DNA of 64,000 nt from Gadus chalcogrammus. Lineage: Eukaryota; Chordata; Actinopteri; Gadiformes; Gadidae. Shown piece by piece: positions 57,554 to 64,000 of the stretch. The notes beneath the pieces are model-generated. The model made no database searches, was not told the DNA's origin, and worked only from the letters and a program-made list of their open reading frames with translations. The first letter of the stretch is position 1; every line of letters starts with the position of its first letter. The DNA lies in NCBI RefSeq assembly GCF_026213295.1, contig NC_079428.1:5118555-5182554 (forward strand), given 5' to 3'. Position numbers and translations under genes: made by a program.

Positions 57554-58205
57554 AGGTGAACAGTAGAACGGCAGCCGATGGGTGGGCAACGAGAGAGGAG
57601 CAGATGGGGCATTCGAAGAGATTCAACTAATCAACTAACCTCAACTAATTGTGAGCATTACATTTGGGAGAAACACTAAATTCCTTTCAGGAATGAGGAA
57701 GCTTCCACTTTCGATATTGGGTCTGGGTTCCTATGACTACCTCATAAGTATTATTATCTGCCAACCCTACTCTTGGAGACAGACGCATTCATCACCTGAT
57801 TAAAAGGGAAGGAGTAATTCTGAAGAATGTAGTTGTGTCACACCTGATGTCAAAATCACTCTTTAAATTTTTTGTTTTATTTTAAATACCTTGCTGCTTG
57901 ATAAGGAAGACAGTAAGTATACATAAAAGGTCCTTCAAATGGCAGCTCCCAGTAGAACCGTAGAAGTTTGTTGTCCCTGAATAGTTTATCCAAAAACGAA
58001 ACCTATCCTAAGAGGGAGGAAGAGAGGAACTGCTATTTAAAAGCATCATCAAACAGTTGGCGTGAGGGCTCTCACATTGAAGGTAGGAACCCATGTCTTG
58101 TTCTTACACTGCTCAACATGCCAAGTAAAAAAGAAATATATAGGCTATCAGTGTTATGATTCACTGTATCTCATCTCCACAGTATCTACCCCCGAGACAG
58201 AATCC

Positions 58206-60957
<2,752 letters not shown>

Positions 60958-60999
60958 CTCCAACACCGAGCTTCAAGACAGCTTCATGTCTACCGCTAG

Positions 61000-62240
61000 T
61001 GGAGATTGTGGTAGAAATTAATGATTATATTCTATGGGAAACCATGATTATTAATAGGCCGATATATCTAATGGTAGAAAACATTTAAAGCGTCTCTGGA
61101 TTCTGATACAGGGCTTGACAAGGTGCCAGGGAGTCTTGGGTCAGAGCGTAAGTTGGAAACCCCCCACAGGAGCAGGAAGCCACGGGGTCAATGCGTGCTG
61201 ACCTCAGCCTGGTTTTTCTAGATTATCTTGCTGACCATTTGGTTAGGGAAATTTATGATTGATTGTGGGCAGACACCTCAAACAAGAAACTGCTTTGTGT
61301 GTGTGGATAAAGAGGAAGCCGAGATCTGTTGACCGCCAGTGTTTTGCAAACAATTCGGCCTTGTTGTTTTTGTCATACTTGCTCCGGACCCCTCGATTTC
61401 TTTTCCTCTCTCTTAAGTTAGTTTATATCTCGGTTTATTCCACCACAAGATCTCTAACTCTAACACCCCAGCATTATTTTGTTATTAATCACATATATTG
61501 AAGCCTGAGAAGATAGTACCTTCATGCTAGCAGTACTAGCTCTTCATTTGCATGTGTAAGCCTTTAGAACCAATCTAAAACTAAATTGGTGTCCGCTATG
61601 AACTCTAAAGGTAATGATAAATTGACCAATCTAAGAGTGCAGCCTACATGAATGCAATATCCTAGCTATGCACACATTACGTCACCTTTCCAAGAACTGT
61701 TACTTAACTGTTACTTACCTGTATTCCTTTATCACTCTCCCCCCATGTATACAAGTTCACCTCCTTTATTTCCTTGTCAGTTCCTGGTTTTTGTCCCTTT
61801 ATCCTTTTGGTGCCCAACTTGTAGTGTTCTTCTGCCTGGTCAGGGAACAGATATTGAGTGTTTTATTAAAAGCCCTTTTTTGTTACGTTTCCTGAGTAGT
61901 AGTCTGCAATTAGATCCTATCCCTCTTTCTTGCTGTCTTTTGTCAGCACCCGTGGGTAGCTACCAGTCTAACCAGTAAAACCAGCAGTGAAATGTGGTTG
62001 TACTGGGAACCTTCTGCATTACCTTGTCCATTTTTGCTGAAAAAAATACCCTGACCGTGAAAACTTTAGTCTGATTCTGGATTTCTATTGCAACATGTGA
62101 TACAATGCCAGACTGTTATGATTGATTGGCACACCATTACTATTCAGAATTTTTCTTTCCCTGTCATTGATATGACGTCTCACGATAGGGTCTGCTATTT
62201 ACATGCTCTGTTGGCAAACAGTCGGAGGGAGGGCTTTAAC
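61000..62240. other. 3' flank of LAAO; no further gene seen
   Basis: No canonical AATAAA was found close to the LAAO stop. An ATTAAA occurs near 61,864 but is not supported by context. No exons recognised. Confidence 0.5.
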
Positions 62241-62245
62241 ATTAA

Positions 62246-63060
62246 AGGTCCCATGGCATGAAAATCTCACTTTATGAGGTTTTCTAACAAATAATATGAG
62301 TTCCCCTAGCCTGCCTCATCCCCCAGTGGCTAAAACTTGCGTTCGGTGTAAAACAAGCACTAGGTATCCTGCTCGCCTTTGAAAAAATGGCAGCTCAGGC
62401 ACGTTGATTTGGAATGTGGCCCCATATGTCGTCATAAGGGGCCAAGCTCCTCCCCTTTCTCTCCCTTGCCCCCTCAGAGATTTTGGCCCGCTAATGAGAC
62501 GATGAGCTACGACCGTGCGAGCCTCACAGTGTGTGTGATTACACACACTGTAACGCAAGTGTTGTACACTTCTGTTAGTTGGATAACCATTCGTATGTTG
62601 ATGTAATGGCGCATAACACTGACGGTTCATTGACGTCTCATGTATTTCCACAATGAGACTCGTAGTGGGGGTTATTTCAGCCATGGTTGAGAAGGAATTG
62701 GTGGGAAAGGAGCTTTGGCTTTGACTCCCTGAAATACATGAACCATGACATGGAGGAAAAAGGGATTGTTGCCCGTGAATGTCTACCACTTAAGCCCTGT
62801 ATCCAGCTGCTGAGGGACCACTGCAGCGGCGCTGCAGGAGGCGGTGGTGCCTAAGCGCTGACCGCTGCCGAGGCGGTGGTCCCTCGGCAGTGAGGCTCCG
62901 GTGGGAGACAACCGCGGTCAACAACCGCGGTCAACAATCCCTTTCTCCGCCATGTCTTGGTTCAGTCCACTTCAGATTGATGGGGACGTGGAAGAACCAG
63001 AGACGTCTGAGAACCCAACGCAGTCGTTTGAGATTCACGGGTACTTCTTGACCACTCTGT
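62246..63060 (+). repeat. Second copy of the AAAGGTCCCATGGCA dispersed repeat
   Basis: Begins AAAGGTCCCATGGCATGAAA and matches the minus strand of 37,742-38,790 block by block (ATGAGTTCCCCTAGCCTGCC, ATATGTCGTCATAA, CAGCCATGGTTGAGAAGGA, GACGTGGAAGAACCAGAGAC). A GCGGTGGTCCCTCGGCAGTG-type GC-rich array replaces the CTGCCGG array of the other copy. Confidence 0.65.
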
Positions 63061-63114
63061 CAAACTCCTCCAAAAATCGAGCGTATCGAGGGGCCACTGA
63101 TAAAAAAGATAGTT

Positions 63115-63710
63115 TCAAAACAATCTGCAGATTTTACAGCACTGTCCCAGGGAGTGTGTCCGTGCAAAACGGGGCCTCCGGTAACACCCTTGGATCAACG
63201 CATCGCTTGAAAAAAATGAACTTGGTTGTTTTCTTTGTATGATAGATGGACTCCATGCGGTATAACACATCTCCATAAGCCCATCTCCATGAGGTGACAC
63301 GGGGTCCCCCAATGGTGTGTAGATACCCACCGTTCAGCATCTAGCTCAGGGCATACCTTTTCAAACGTACCCAATCTTCTGTAGCCATACGCATCTCAAA
63401 GATCTCATCACCACAGCCTTTTGTCCACAGCCATTCCATCGAGGAATGAAATTACGTATTCAAAGCCGTTCTCCTCTCTATGCCTGAATGACACTTCGGT
63501 ACGCTGGTCTTTTACACCTACGACAGGTCTCATTCTTCTAATCGGAGCATTGAGCAGTGACACATTTCCATCAATAGAAGCAAGGTTTGATTGATGTGTA
63601 TGATAGCCGGACATACCAAAAGGAGGTTGATTTTCAATGTTTATGATAGTAGTCACACTTTCGCTGGTCGTGTGGAGTATGTTGATATGAAACGCTGTCT
63701 GTGGCTGGCC
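63115..63710 (-). other. Unrecognised protein-like fragments on the minus strand
   Basis: Minus-strand frames over 63,408-63,700 (with SIDGNVSLLNAP and EENGFEYVISFLDG) and 63,134-63,340 (with TIGGPRVTSWRWAYG) read like protein rather than random sequence, but are in different frames with stops between. The upstream part runs into a CA microsatellite. I do not recognise the family; it may be a decayed mobile-element or captured coding fragment. Confidence 0.3.
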
Positions 63711-63741
63711 TATGATATGGCTGCAATGCCGTGAGGCCATA

Positions 63742-63744
<3 letters not shown>

Positions 63745-63797
<53 letters not shown>

Positions 63798-63853
63798 ACC
63801 TCATGACTATGGTCACCATTTATCCATGTACGCTTGCCCCCCACATCCCCCAA

Positions 63854-63938
<85 letters not shown>

Positions 63939-63955
63939 ACACAGACAGACAGACA

Positions 63956-64000
<45 letters not shown>
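63745..64000. repeat. Cluster of (CA)n microsatellites at the window end
   Basis: Three CA tracts, about 63,745-63,796, 63,854-63,937 and 63,958-64,000, the last running off the window, separated by a CAGA tract and a short unique stretch. Confidence 0.97.

Overview
This window looks like nuclear DNA of a teleost fish. The evidence is intron-containing immunoglobulin-superfamily (IgSF) genes of fish type, a fish L-amino-acid oxidase gene, an L2-type LINE, many fish-style inverted-repeat DNA elements, and long CA, TA, GT and CT microsatellites. No bacterial or organellar features were seen. The species cannot be assigned from sequence alone.

The main structure is a segmental duplication. Copy I (about 512-19,300) and copy III (about 39,720-57,295) are collinear paralogues. 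Each carries a minus-strand butyrophilin-like V-C-TM gene followed by a plus-strand two-Ig-domain Fc-receptor-like gene. Copy II (about 21,274-27,700) is partial and keeps only the butyrophilin-like gene. That gives three butyrophilin-like genes (A 3,847-11,487; B 24,610-27,550; C 43,060-46,530) and two FcR-like genes (D 14,862-17,000; E 53,110-54,891, with remnant exons to 55,284). Exon phases close exactly for A, B, C and D. E has a one-base poly-C insertion that removes its membrane anchor. All three butyrophilin-like V domains lack the B-strand cysteine.

Transposable elements layer the duplicates. An L1-type LINE remnant sits in the C-to-TM intron of A and C but not B. A 3.6-kb nested hAT-like composite (4,531-8,094) split that remnant only in copy I. 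A hAT-like foldback sits in the V-to-C intron of B. Copy III carries a decayed two-gene DNA transposon (47,647-50,630) with a YqaJ/SWIM-type ORF start facing a THAP-domain ORF. The unique stretch 27,700-39,700 holds nested foldback elements and an L2 LINE with an uninterrupted 1,015-codon ORF2, itself inserted in a palindromic element.

The right end (57,300-61,000) is non-duplicated and carries a complete seven-coding-exon L-amino-acid oxidase gene with a TATA box. The window therefore pairs a family of paired-receptor-like surface proteins with a secreted, peroxide-producing antimicrobial enzyme. This fits an immune-gene neighbourhood, but shared regulation is not shown by the sequence.

Stretches where I see no gene: 1-3,600 (duplicated non-coding DNA with a minisatellite), 9,200-10,230, 11,500-12,590, 17,600-21,270 (repeat mosaic), 27,700-28,830, 30,600-32,100, 36,520-37,730 and 61,000-62,240.
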